From positions 1 to 14,424 of the forward strand of contig JBFICP010000067.1 of the NCBI GenBank assembly GCA_041581935.1: 14,424 bases of DNA. The letters run 5' to 3'. The first letter of the stretch is position 1; each line of letters begins with the position of its first letter. Shown here piece by piece: positions 1-7,438 of the stretch. The stretch is from JAABYT01 sp041581935 (GTDB lineage Bacteria; Pseudomonadota; Gammaproteobacteria; HK1). The notes under the pieces were generated by a model. The model had not been told where the DNA came from. It did not search any database and saw nothing but the letters and a program-made list of their open reading frames with translations. The position numbers and the translations under genes were made by a program.

Positions 1-1716
1 GCGGCTCACGTCATGGCCGAGGCCGTCAAGGAGCTCTATCCGGATACCCAGGTGACTATCGGCCCCGCCATCGAGAACGGCTTCTACTACGACTTCGCCC
101 GGGAGCAGCCCTTTACGCCCGAAGATCTCGAACGCATCGAAGCGCGGATGCGCGACATCGTGGCGCGCGATGAGGCGATCGAACGCGAAGTCTGGAAACG
201 GGATGAGGCGGTGCGCTTTTTTCGCCAACAGAGCGAAATCTACAAGGCCGAGATAATCGAGAGCATTCCCGCGGGAGAGTCGATCACGCTCTACCGCCAG
301 GGTAACTTCATCGATCTTTGTCGCGGTCCGCACCTGCCGTCGACGGGTCGGTTGGGGACGGCGTTCAAGCTCACCAAGGTAGCCGGCGCTTACTGGCGCG
401 GTGACTCCCGCAACGCGATGCTGCAGAGGATCTATGGCACCGCGTGGCCCAGCGAGAAGCAGCTCAAGGCCTATCTGCATCAGCTCGAAGAGGCCGAGCG
501 CCGCGACCACCGTCGACTCGGGCGCGAGATGGATCTTTTTCATTTCCAGGAGGAAGCGCCGGGCGCAGTCTTCTGGCACCCCAAGGGCTGGACGCTGTTT
601 CTCAGCCTCATCGACTACATGCGTCGCCGGCAGCAGGCCGCCGGCTACGTCGAGATCAATACTCCAGACATCATGGACCGGTCTCTGTGGGAGCGCTCGG
701 GGCACTGGGAGACCTTTGGCGAGCACATGTACACGACCGAAACGCCCGACGAGCGCGTGTACGCGGTTAAGCCTATGAACTGCCCGGGCTGCGTGCAGGT
801 ATTCAAGCACGGCATTCGCAGCTACCGGGAACTGCCGGTGCGCATGTCGGAGTTTGGCAAAGTCCATCGCTACGAGCCGTCCGGTGCGCTGCACGGGCTT
901 CTACGCGTTCGCGCCTTTGCCCAGGACGACGCGCACATATTCTGCACACCGGACCAGATCACCGACGAATGCATCTCGGTGTGCGAGCTGGTACTCAGCA
1001 TTTATCGGGACTTCGGCTTCGACGACGTGCACATCAAGTTCGCCGACAGGCCCGAGAAGCGGGTCGGCTCCGACGACATCTGGGACAAGTCCGAGGCGGC
1101 GTTGCGCGCTGCCATCGAGTCGAGCGGTCTCGACTTCACTTTCAATCCCGGTGAGGGCGCGTTCTACGGACCGAAGCTCGAGTTCGTGCTGCGCGACGCC
1201 ATCGGGCGCGACTGGCAGTGCGGCACATTACAGGTGGACTTGAATTTACCCGAGCGGCTCGGCGCGACTTATATCGGCGAAGATGGTCACAAGCACACAC
1301 CGGTCATGTTGCACCGGGCGTTGTTCGGCTCCCTGGAACGTTTCACGGGTATTCTCATCGAGCATTACGCGGGAAGACTGCCCTTGTGGCTCGCACCTGT
1401 TCAGGTGGTCGTCGCGACGATCACCTCCGACGGCGACGAGTACGCAGCCGAGGTGGCGAGCATCCTGCGCGCCCGGGGCCTGCGCGTCGACACCGATGTG
1501 CGCAACGAGAAAATCAACTACAAGGTGCGCGAGCACAGCGTGCAGAAAGTCCCGGTGCTGATTGCCGTCGGCAAGCGAGAAGTCGAAGAGCGCAGTGTGT
1601 CCATTCGGCGCCTGGGCGCGAAAGGTCAGAAAAGCATGGGCCTGGAGGAGGCCGCGAGCCTTCTCGCGGCCGACGCGGAGCGCATCGGCGAGCTGCCGGC
1701 GATGGCGGCGGACTGA
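1..1716 (+). CDS. thrS: Threonine--tRNA ligase, 5'-truncated by the window edge
   Basis: Charges tRNA-Thr with threonine in the cytoplasm and edits mischarged Ser-tRNA-Thr. The reading frame is open from base 1 and starts inside the editing domain: the first residues, AAHVMAEAVK, match the end of the HSxAH region of bacterial ThrS. The N-terminal TGS domain and the first editing histidine (about 70 residues) therefore lie outside the window, and the ATG at 13 is internal. Visible landmarks are the second editing motif CRGPH (codons 319-333), class II motif 2 around the MSEFGKVHRYEPSGALHGL region, and the zinc ligands of the catalytic core: Cys in KPMNCPG, His in AQDDAHIF and His in VMLHRALFGS. 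The C-terminal anticodon-binding domain (from about LAPVQVVV) is complete to the TGA at 1714-1716. The family is usually about 640 residues; 571 are visible. The usual infC-rpmI-rplT genes do not follow; a convergent gene does. Confidence 0.97.
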   Translation, partial: AAHVMAEAVKELYPDTQVTIGPAIENGFYYDFAREQPFTPEDLERIEARMRDIVARDEAIEREVWKRDEAVRFFRQQSEIYKAEIIESIPAGESITLYRQGNFIDLCRGPHLPSTGRLGTAFKLTKVAGAYWRGDSRNAMLQRIYGTAWPSEKQLKAYLHQLEEAERRDHRRLGREMDLFHFQEEAPGAVFWHPKGWTLFLSLIDYMRRRQQAAGYVEINTPDIMDRSLWERSGHWETFGEHMYTTETPDERVYAVKPMNCPGCVQVFKHGIRSYRELPVRMSEFGKVHRYEPSGALHGLLRVRAFAQDDAHIFCTPDQITDECISVCELVLSIYRDFGFDDVHIKFADRPEKRVGSDDIWDKSEAALRAAIESSGLDFTFNPGEGAFYGPKLEFVLRDAIGRDWQCGTLQVDLNLPERLGATYIGEDGHKHTPVMLHRALFGSLERFTGILIEHYAGRLPLWLAPVQVVVATITSDGDEYAAEVASILRARGLRVDTDVRNEKINYKVREHSVQKVPVLIAVGKREVEERSVSIRRLGAKGQKSMGLEEAASLLAADAERIGELPAMAAD

Positions 1717-1733
1717 CCCGCCGGTCCTCGTCT

Positions 1734-1765
1734 CGGCCGGGCTGCTCGCAGCGAAGCCCGACCTA
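1734..1765 (-). repeat. REP-like palindrome, copy A, overlapping the codA stop
   Basis: Read on the minus strand, the codA stop codon TAG (1765-1763) begins the string TAGGTCGGGCTTCGCTG. It folds into an imperfect hairpin: 1738-1743 (CGGGCT) pairs with 1755-1760 (AGCCCG), with an inner GCT/AGC stem. A near copy (15 of 17 bases) begins at the fcl stop codon at 9570, and a degenerate one lies at 11845. It sits between convergent thrS and codA, so it may also act as a bidirectional terminator, although it has no T tract. Confidence 0.5.
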
Positions 1766-3052
1766 CAGTTCCTGCTTAGGCGCGGAGAAATCCACCTCGA
1801 TGCGCTGCTCGCCGAGCGTCAGCGTCGCTGCCGATCTCGGCGTGCTGGCGATGACTTTGCCGCGCCGGATGACCTGCAGGCGCGGGGCCCGCGTGCGCAT
1901 TGCCGCGACGGGGTCCGAGGCCTGAAGAATCACCATGTCCGCGTAGCAACCCGGCTCGAGTCCATAACCATCCAGCTCGAGCGTGCGGGCGCCGTTGCGA
2001 GTTATCGCGTCGAAGCAGGCGCGCATTTCGTCGACGCCGGTCATGTGTGCCACGTGCAAGCCCATGTGGGCGACCTCGAGCATGTCGTGAGTGCCGAGCG
2101 GATACCAGGGATCCATGACGCAATCGTGTCCGAAGGACACATTGATGCCGCATTCCATCATCTCCTTCACCCGGGTCATTCCGCGACGCTTCGGGTACGT
2201 ATCGTGGCGGCCCTGCAGGGTGATATTGATGAGCGGATTCGGCACGGCATTGATCCGTGTCTCCGCCATGAGGTGCAGAATTTTCGATACGTAGTAGTTG
2301 TCCATGGCATGCATGGAAGTGAGATGTGAGCCTGTGACCCGCCCTTCGAGTCCCAGGCGTCCGGCTTCGCGCGTGAGCGTCTCGATGTGACGCGACGCGG
2401 GATCGTCGGACTCGTCGCAATGCATGTCGACAGGCAATCCACGTTCGGCCGCAAGCTCGCAGAGCATCGACACCGAGCGCGCGCCATCGTCCATGGTGCG
2501 CTCGAAGTGGGGGATGCCGCCGACTACGTCGACCCCGAGGTCCAGGGCCTTGGCGAGCGCCTCGCGCGCATTGGGATTGCGCAGATAACCTTGCTGAGGA
2601 AAGGCGACGAGCTGCAAATCGAGATAGGGTTTCAGCTCGTCACGAAGCTCCAGCAACGCCCGCACCGCGATCAGGTCCGGGCTGGAGACATCCACGTGGC
2701 TCCGAATGGCCAGATTGCCTCTGGCGATGGCCCAGTGGCACAGCGTACGCGCGCGCGACTTGACATCATCGCCGGAAATGTCCGCGGCAAATTCCGCCCA
2801 AAGCGCGATGCCTTCGAGGAGCGTGCCCGATTGGTTGGCGCGTGGTCGGCCATAGGAGAGAGTGGAATCCAGATGAAAGTGACTGTCGACGAACGGGGGG
2901 ATGACGAGGCAGCCTCCAGCGTCGACTTCCGGTGTCGAGGGCGGTGCATCGATGCTTTCCGCCACCTCCGTGATACGTCCGTTCGCGCAGGCAATGTCCA
3001 CTATCGGAAGCGCGTCTGCGAGATGTGCGCGCCGAACGATCAGATCGAGCAT
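1763..3052 (-). CDS. codA: Cytosine deaminase-like amidohydrolase (CodA family)
   Basis: Predicted to deaminate cytosine to uracil and ammonia in the cytoplasm (pyrimidine salvage). The 429 residues are close to E. coli CodA (about 427) and align along the whole length. Metal and catalytic residues of the family are present: HFH at 58-60, Gln153 in AFPQQG, His211 and Glu214 in MHCDESDD, His243 in SHLTSMHAM and Asp310 in FGHDCVMDPW. One active-site difference: the residue after the catalytic Asp is Cys311, where E. coli has Asp314, a position known to influence substrate preference, so a related substrate (another aminopyrimidine or triazine) is possible. The ATG at 3052 lies 8 bases after the stop of the upstream gene, with AGGAAG at 3070-3065 inside that gene as a distant ribosome site, so co-transcription is likely. 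The stop overlaps repeat copy A, and the gene converges on thrS. Confidence 0.88.
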   Translation of the reverse strand: MLDLIVRRAHLADALPIVDIACANGRITEVAESIDAPPSTPEVDAGGCLVIPPFVDSHFHLDSTLSYGRPRANQSGTLLEGIALWAEFAADISGDDVKSRARTLCHWAIARGNLAIRSHVDVSSPDLIAVRALLELRDELKPYLDLQLVAFPQQGYLRNPNAREALAKALDLGVDVVGGIPHFERTMDDGARSVSMLCELAAERGLPVDMHCDESDDPASRHIETLTREAGRLGLEGRVTGSHLTSMHAMDNYYVSKILHLMAETRINAVPNPLINITLQGRHDTYPKRRGMTRVKEMMECGINVSFGHDCVMDPWYPLGTHDMLEVAHMGLHVAHMTGVDEMRACFDAITRNGARTLELDGYGLEPGCYADMVILQASDPVAAMRTRAPRLQVIRRGKVIASTPRSAATLTLGEQRIEVDFSAPKQEL

Positions 3053-3060
3053 CAGACTGT

Positions 3061-5949
3061 CTAGCTTCCTCTTTTGCCGCCGATCTTGCTCCTGAGCTCG
3101 GCAAGCTTCTGCGGACTGATGATGCGATTCTTGTCGTCGAGCAGCCGATCCTCTTCTTCCCGCTGGCGCTCGAGCTCGGCCACGGTGGCATCGCGCGCGG
3201 CCTCCGCGACCAGACTCGCACGTTCGGTGGCTTTGAGATCCTGGGCTGCCCTCTCGACCTGCTTCTCCAGCTCGGCAATTTTCGCGGTCAGCTGTGCTTT
3301 TTCCCGGCCCGCGCGCATTTCGTTGTTTCGCAGCTTCTCGAGCTCCTTCTGCGCACTCTGCTGGTTTTTCTGCGCCTCGCGCTGGATGCGCTGTGCTTCG
3401 GCGAGTGTGCGCTGCGCGCGTTCGGCCTCGCTTTCGAGCTGAGCGCGCTCGCTTCGCAGCTTCTCAAGCTCCTCGGCGAGCACGGTCTCGTGGGCATTTT
3501 TGTACTCCGCGATCACCCGTTCGGCTTCTTGCTCGGCGGCGCGCCGCTCGGCGTCGGCGGCGTGACGCGCCTGTTCCTGAGCCCGGGCGAGCGCCGCGCG
3601 GCTAGCCGCCAGCTCTGCCTCGAGCTTGCGCCTCTCTTCCGAAAGGGTTTCCTGGACCCGCTGCATCATGTTCTTTTCATCGGCACGCACTTTCTCTTCG
3701 AGTGCGCGTAGCTCCTCACGCCTGTTCTCAACGTTGCGTTCGGTCTCTTTGCGCGCGGCCTCGAGTTCCTGCTCGAGCTGCCGGGCCTGAGCCAATCGCC
3801 GCGAGGCATCTTCCGCCGCCCTTTTGAGGGCCTCGCGTTCCACGCGTATTTCCTGCTCGGCCTGCTCCTTCATGCGTTGCAATTTGGTGAGCTCATCCTG
3901 GTGCCGCGCCTGTTCGGCACGAAGCCGTTTTTCCTCCTTCTCGAGCCGAGACTCGGTCTGCTTGCGCAGCGTGTTGAGCTCGTCTTCGCGCATCTGCTTG
4001 TGGCTGCGCTCGGCGTGCACGGCTTTGCGGGCCTCTTCGACTTCTCTTTTTAGCCTTTCGAGCTCGATCGCCCCTTCCTTGTGGCGACTGGCATCGGCTT
4101 CGAGCTGAGCACGAGTCGTGCGCAGCGAGTCTTCCATGGCCTCTTCGGCGGCGCGGCGTGCCGTCTCCGCCTCTTCCTTGAGCCGGATCGCATCCTGCAG
4201 CCGGCGTTCGGTATCGACGGTGCGTTTCTCGAGCGCCGTCATCTCATCACGCAGCTGTGACTCCGCCTGATCGCGCTTCTGCTGAAGTTCTGCGAGCTCT
4301 TGCGCAGTTTTTTGAAAATCGGCTTCCAGTCGCCGCTTCTCTTCGAGCAACCGTTTTTCGGAATCGGCAACATTTCTGTCGAGGGCTCGCTGTCGCCCGA
4401 ATTTTGCCGATTCGTCACGCTCGGCCGCTTTGCGGATTTCGAGAAGTTCCTTTTTCAGTCTCTGACTTTCCTCGATGGCTGCTCTTGCCCGGGCGGCGTC
4501 GGCGTCGATCTTCTCCCGCTCCTTGCGCAGTCGCTCCTCCATCGCGCGCTCGACGGCAAAGCGGGCCGCTTCCGCCTCGGACTTGAGCTTGAGCGCGTGT
4601 TCGAGCTCGCGTTTGACCGTTGCGAGCTCCTGAGCGATCTGTTGTGCCTGGCCGGCGGCGAGTTCGATGCTGCGTCGGTCGCGCGGCGCGTGGACAGCGC
4701 GCCGCGTGGGTGGTGCGGTCGGGTTACGGCGATCGGGAACCGTGATCGCAGGCTTGCGTGTGGCCCGGGGCGCCTGGGTCGCCGGCTGCGCGCGGGCCCT
4801 GGGCTGCGGCCCTGTGCCCCCGGCCTTTGCGTTTGCCCCAGCCCGTGGCTTGGCATTTACGCGCGCCGGGGTCGCGGGCTGCGGCTTCGCCGGCGAGCCG
4901 ACCGGACTGTGAATCAGTCCGCCGGCAAGATAGCAGGCATCGAACCCGCGCTGAGCAAGCAGGAACGCGCCCGCCGAGCTGCGACCACCGCTGTCGCAGT
5001 AGACGACGTAGCGTTTCTCGGCATCCAGCTGTCCCATTTGGCTTCGTAATAGATTGAGCGGAAGATTGGTGCTGCCCTTGATGCCGGTTGCTTTATGCTC
5101 ATCGGCGAAGCGCACATCGAGCCAGATTGCGCCTTGGTCTGTGAGCTTGACCGCCTGGTTGTAGCTGACCGATGACAGGGTGGGCTTCTTAATCAGCTCA
5201 TTGAAATCGTTTTTTGCGAGACGCATGAGCTGACCATCGGTCAACATCGTGACCGTAGCGTTTCGCTTGGAATCCGAGACCAGCGATTCTTCGCCGAAGC
5301 AATCGCCTTCCCCGAGCTCGGCAAGCTTCACGACCTCTCCATTGGCGGCCGATTTGCGCGTAACCAGACAGCGTCCGGTTTGAATAATGTAGTAGTAGTC
5401 GCCGGGCGTGCCCTGCTCAACGACCACCTCGCCGGCGCGGGTTTCTACCGCTTCCATGTTGGTGAAGACGCTCTGAATGTTGGAAGCGGGCAAGCGGCTG
5501 AAAAGATCCGAGCCGAGCATACGCGTCATCCAATCGCTGGCACCGTCTTCTTCGAGCTCGAGCACCTCGACCTGACTGCTTTCGTCGTCGAATCGGTCGT
5601 CGGAAAGCAGTCGGTCGAGCACCGTACGATCGATCTTGAAAACCTGCAGTGGCGTTTTTGCCCGTGCCGAAAGTTGCCGAGGCTGCAACTGGGCGAGAGC
5701 GTGGCGTGCATCCGGCGCGTCCGAGCTGACCTGCTTCACCAGCTGCCCGTCCGCCACCAGCTCGAGCTCGCCATCGAGGACGAAGAATGAAAAGTTGTCC
5801 TTGTCGCCCTGCTTGAAGACGTAACGGCCCTTGCGGTATTTGACCACCTTGCCCCTGCGCAGCACCTCCTCCAAGTGCTGCTCCGGCAGTCCATTGATCG
5901 GGATCAACTCCCGAACAGCGTCGGCGAACTGGTCGATGGAGGAGGTCAT
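3061..5949 (-). CDS. Two cNMP-binding domains + rhodanese + long coiled-coil protein
   Basis: A 962-residue multidomain protein of unknown role. Residues about 13-118 form a cyclic-nucleotide-binding beta-roll that lacks the phosphate-binding FGE...R cassette, so it is probably degenerate. Residues about 140-255 form a second such domain with a recognisable cassette (FGEESLVSDSKRNATV, 218-233) that keeps Glu220 and Arg229 and could bind cAMP or cGMP. Residues about 258-350 are a rhodanese domain with an intact active loop, Cys318 in CDSGGRS. Then come a Pro/Ala/Arg-rich linker (350-427) and a continuous Ala/Glu/Arg/Lys-rich coiled coil to about 940, ending in a short basic tail. No signal peptide, membrane helix or helix-turn-helix is visible, so it is probably a cytoplasmic structural or scaffold protein. 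Two cNMP domains plus rhodanese is a known proteobacterial arrangement (from memory); the 500-residue coil is the odd part. The ATG at 5949 has no strong ribosome site. It is the first gene of a unit with codA. Confidence 0.85.
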   Translation of the reverse strand: MTSSIDQFADAVRELIPINGLPEQHLEEVLRRGKVVKYRKGRYVFKQGDKDNFSFFVLDGELELVADGQLVKQVSSDAPDARHALAQLQPRQLSARAKTPLQVFKIDRTVLDRLLSDDRFDDESSQVEVLELEEDGASDWMTRMLGSDLFSRLPASNIQSVFTNMEAVETRAGEVVVEQGTPGDYYYIIQTGRCLVTRKSAANGEVVKLAELGEGDCFGEESLVSDSKRNATVTMLTDGQLMRLAKNDFNELIKKPTLSSVSYNQAVKLTDQGAIWLDVRFADEHKATGIKGSTNLPLNLLRSQMGQLDAEKRYVVYCDSGGRSSAGAFLLAQRGFDACYLAGGLIHSPVGSPAKPQPATPARVNAKPRAGANAKAGGTGPQPRARAQPATQAPRATRKPAITVPDRRNPTAPPTRRAVHAPRDRRSIELAAGQAQQIAQELATVKRELEHALKLKSEAEAARFAVERAMEERLRKEREKIDADAARARAAIEESQRLKKELLEIRKAAERDESAKFGRQRALDRNVADSEKRLLEEKRRLEADFQKTAQELAELQQKRDQAESQLRDEMTALEKRTVDTERRLQDAIRLKEEAETARRAAEEAMEDSLRTTRAQLEADASRHKEGAIELERLKREVEEARKAVHAERSHKQMREDELNTLRKQTESRLEKEEKRLRAEQARHQDELTKLQRMKEQAEQEIRVEREALKRAAEDASRRLAQARQLEQELEAARKETERNVENRREELRALEEKVRADEKNMMQRVQETLSEERRKLEAELAASRAALARAQEQARHAADAERRAAEQEAERVIAEYKNAHETVLAEELEKLRSERAQLESEAERAQRTLAEAQRIQREAQKNQQSAQKELEKLRNNEMRAGREKAQLTAKIAELEKQVERAAQDLKATERASLVAEAARDATVAELERQREEEDRLLDDKNRIISPQKLAELRSKIGGKRGS

Positions 5950-6387
5950 TTAATTCGGTATGAAAATGTCTTCCACCGGGAAGGCATAGGCCGATGGCGC
6001 CGAAGGTCCATCCACTGCCTTCAGTCCCGGCGCAACGCGAAGGGCAGGGGACCCGGCCCGACACGCACCCATGTCACTCCTACGCTCAGCCATTTGCTCG
6101 GTCGGATGCTCTACGCTTTTGACGGTTACATTCTACCGATCCGGGGTGCGGACGAAACTGCCCAGGGCCAGCCTATCCGGCGGCCACCCGCGTTTCGTGC
6201 AGTCCTTCGTGATTATCGATTTTTCAGGTGGGGCGCCGACCCCCGGACGCGCCCATCCCTCGACATTTTATCGGCCTCCCGGGGCCAAAAGCACAGGGGG
6301 ACGCGCCGTCCCGGGCAGCGCCGGTTAGTCGGGCCGGTGCTACGATTGTGGGTAGCCGGCCGACAGGTGGCGGTCATTGGAGTAGGA
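5950..6387. other. 438-base divergent intergenic region
   Basis: Separates the minus-strand cNMP/rhodanese gene from the plus-strand sugar cassette, so it must hold promoters for both. I see no convincing protein gene: the short open frames have biased, low-complexity translations. It contains AT-rich islands at 5950-5970 and about 6205-6225, a small GGGG/CCCC hairpin at about 6230-6245, and a TGCTACGAT string (about 6338-6346) that could be an extended -10 for the cassette, but no matching -35 is visible. No riboswitch consensus was recognised. Confidence 0.5.
6379..6382 (+). promoter_or_regulatory. Ribosome binding site fixing the UDP-glucuronate decarboxylase start
   Basis: GGAG with a 5-base spacer to the ATG at 6388. 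The same frame is open back to 5875, but only this start puts the Rossmann beta-strand and TGGAGFLG motif at the N terminus as in the family. Confidence 0.75.
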
Positions 6388-7353
6388 ATGAAACGACAAC
6401 GCAAACGTGTGCTGGTGACCGGTGGAGCAGGGTTCCTCGGTTCCCATTTATGCGAGCGACTCGTCGCCGCCGGCGATGAGGTGTTGTGTGTCGATAACTT
6501 TTATACCGGCACCAAGGACAATGTCGTGGCGCTTCTCGATAGCCCTCACTTCGAGCTCATGCGCCACGACATCACCTTTCCTTTGTACGTGGAAGTCGAC
6601 GAGATTTATAACCTTGCCTGCCCGGCATCGCCGATTCACTATCAGTTCGATCCGGTGCAGACCACCAAAACGAGCGTTCACGGCGCCATCAACATGCTCG
6701 GGCTCGCCAAGCGCGTGCGGGCGACCATACTTCAGGCGTCCACGAGCGAGGTCTATGGCGATCCCGAGGTCCATCCGCAGACAGAGGACTATTGGGGTCG
6801 GGTCAATCCCATCGGTCCCCGATCCTGCTACGACGAAGGCAAACGCTGTGCCGAGACGCTGTTCTTCGACTACCGCGGTCAGCACGGGCTGGCCGTGAAG
6901 GTGGCACGCATTTTCAACACCTACGGTCCGCGGATGCACCCCAACGACGGCCGCGTGGTGTCGAATTTCATCGTCCAGGCACTCAAAGGCGAGCCCCTCA
7001 CCATCTACGGCGACGGCACCCAGACGCGGTCCTTCTGTTATGTTGACGACCTGGTCGAAGCGCTGGTGAGACTGATGGCGAGCGAGCCCGATTTCACGGG
7101 GCCGGTGAATCTGGGCAATCCGAGCGAGATCGCCATCAAAGCGCTCGCCGAGCACATCGTGACACTGACCGGGTCGCGCTCGTCCATCGTTCACCAGCCG
7201 GCGCCACGCGATGACCCGACCCAGCGCTGCCCCGAGATATCCCTGGCCGGCGATCGGTTGGGCTGGGCGCCTTCGGTCGGGCTCGAGGAGGGACTGCGGC
7301 AGACTGTGACGTATTTCGAGAATTTACTATCGAATCACGAAATAAGTCGTTGA
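6388..7353 (+). CDS. uxs: UDP-glucuronate decarboxylase (UDP-xylose synthase)
   Basis: Predicted to convert UDP-glucuronate to UDP-xylose with bound NAD in the cytoplasm, supplying xylose for surface glycans. The product is 321 residues, within the usual size for soluble bacterial enzymes. It is an extended short-chain dehydrogenase/reductase: Rossmann motif TGGAGFLG (11-18), a STSEVYG stretch (118-124) with the catalytic Thr/Ser and Glu, and the YxxxK pair Tyr148/Lys152 in SCYDEGKR. The stretch around residues 130-165 (EDYWGRVNPIG...SCYDEGKR...ETLFFDY) is characteristic of UDP-xylose synthases rather than dTDP-glucose dehydratases or epimerases. The start is chosen from the GGAG at 6379 and the domain boundary. 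The gene leads the cassette with gmd and fcl, 85 bases before gmd. Its UDP-glucuronate would have to come from a UDP-glucose dehydrogenase not present in this window. Confidence 0.92.
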   Translation: MKRQRKRVLVTGGAGFLGSHLCERLVAAGDEVLCVDNFYTGTKDNVVALLDSPHFELMRHDITFPLYVEVDEIYNLACPASPIHYQFDPVQTTKTSVHGAINMLGLAKRVRATILQASTSEVYGDPEVHPQTEDYWGRVNPIGPRSCYDEGKRCAETLFFDYRGQHGLAVKVARIFNTYGPRMHPNDGRVVSNFIVQALKGEPLTIYGDGTQTRSFCYVDDLVEALVRLMASEPDFTGPVNLGNPSEIAIKALAEHIVTLTGSRSSIVHQPAPRDDPTQRCPEISLAGDRLGWAPSVGLEEGLRQTVTYFENLLSNHEISR

Positions 7354-7410
7354 ATATAAGATTATTACAATGAATTGCATGTAAAACCTGAGATAAGATC
7401 GAGGACTATC
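7316..7410 (+). promoter_or_regulatory. AT-rich pocket, possible internal promoter for gmd-fcl
   Basis: The last codons of the UDP-xylose synthase gene and the gap before gmd are strikingly AT-rich against the GC-rich surroundings. Two -10-like hexamers occur, TATAAG (7355-7360) and TACAAT (7366-7371), but neither has a good -35 at 16-18 bases. It could be a weak or activator-dependent promoter separating gmd-fcl from the first gene. Confidence 0.3.
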
Positions 7411-7438
7411 CGCCGGCTCGGCGGGGCAGCGAGGGGTA

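Noticed and set aside
3025..3711. Long plus-strand open frame opposite the coiled-coil gene
   Set aside because: Leu/Phe-rich mirror of Glu/Lys/Arg codons in the coiled coil; an antisense shadow of a real gene.
3061..4670. Tandem DNA repeats in the coiled-coil region
   Set aside because: Frequent strings such as cttcgagctc reflect repeated Glu-Leu-Glu codons, not a fixed-length DNA repeat unit.
6071..6328. 85-codon plus-strand frame in the divergent gap
   Set aside because: No ribosome site, mixed composition and no recognisable fold; it overlaps the probable promoter area.
5875..6387. N-terminal 171-residue extension of the UDP-glucuronate decarboxylase frame
   Set aside because: It crosses the start region of the divergent cNMP gene and its translation has no recognisable domain; the Rossmann fold begins at 6388, preceded by GGAG.
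6448..7194. 248-codon minus-strand frame inside the UDP-xylose synthase gene
   Set aside because: Antisense to a clear enzyme gene, with no domain or ribosome site; typical of GC-rich DNA.
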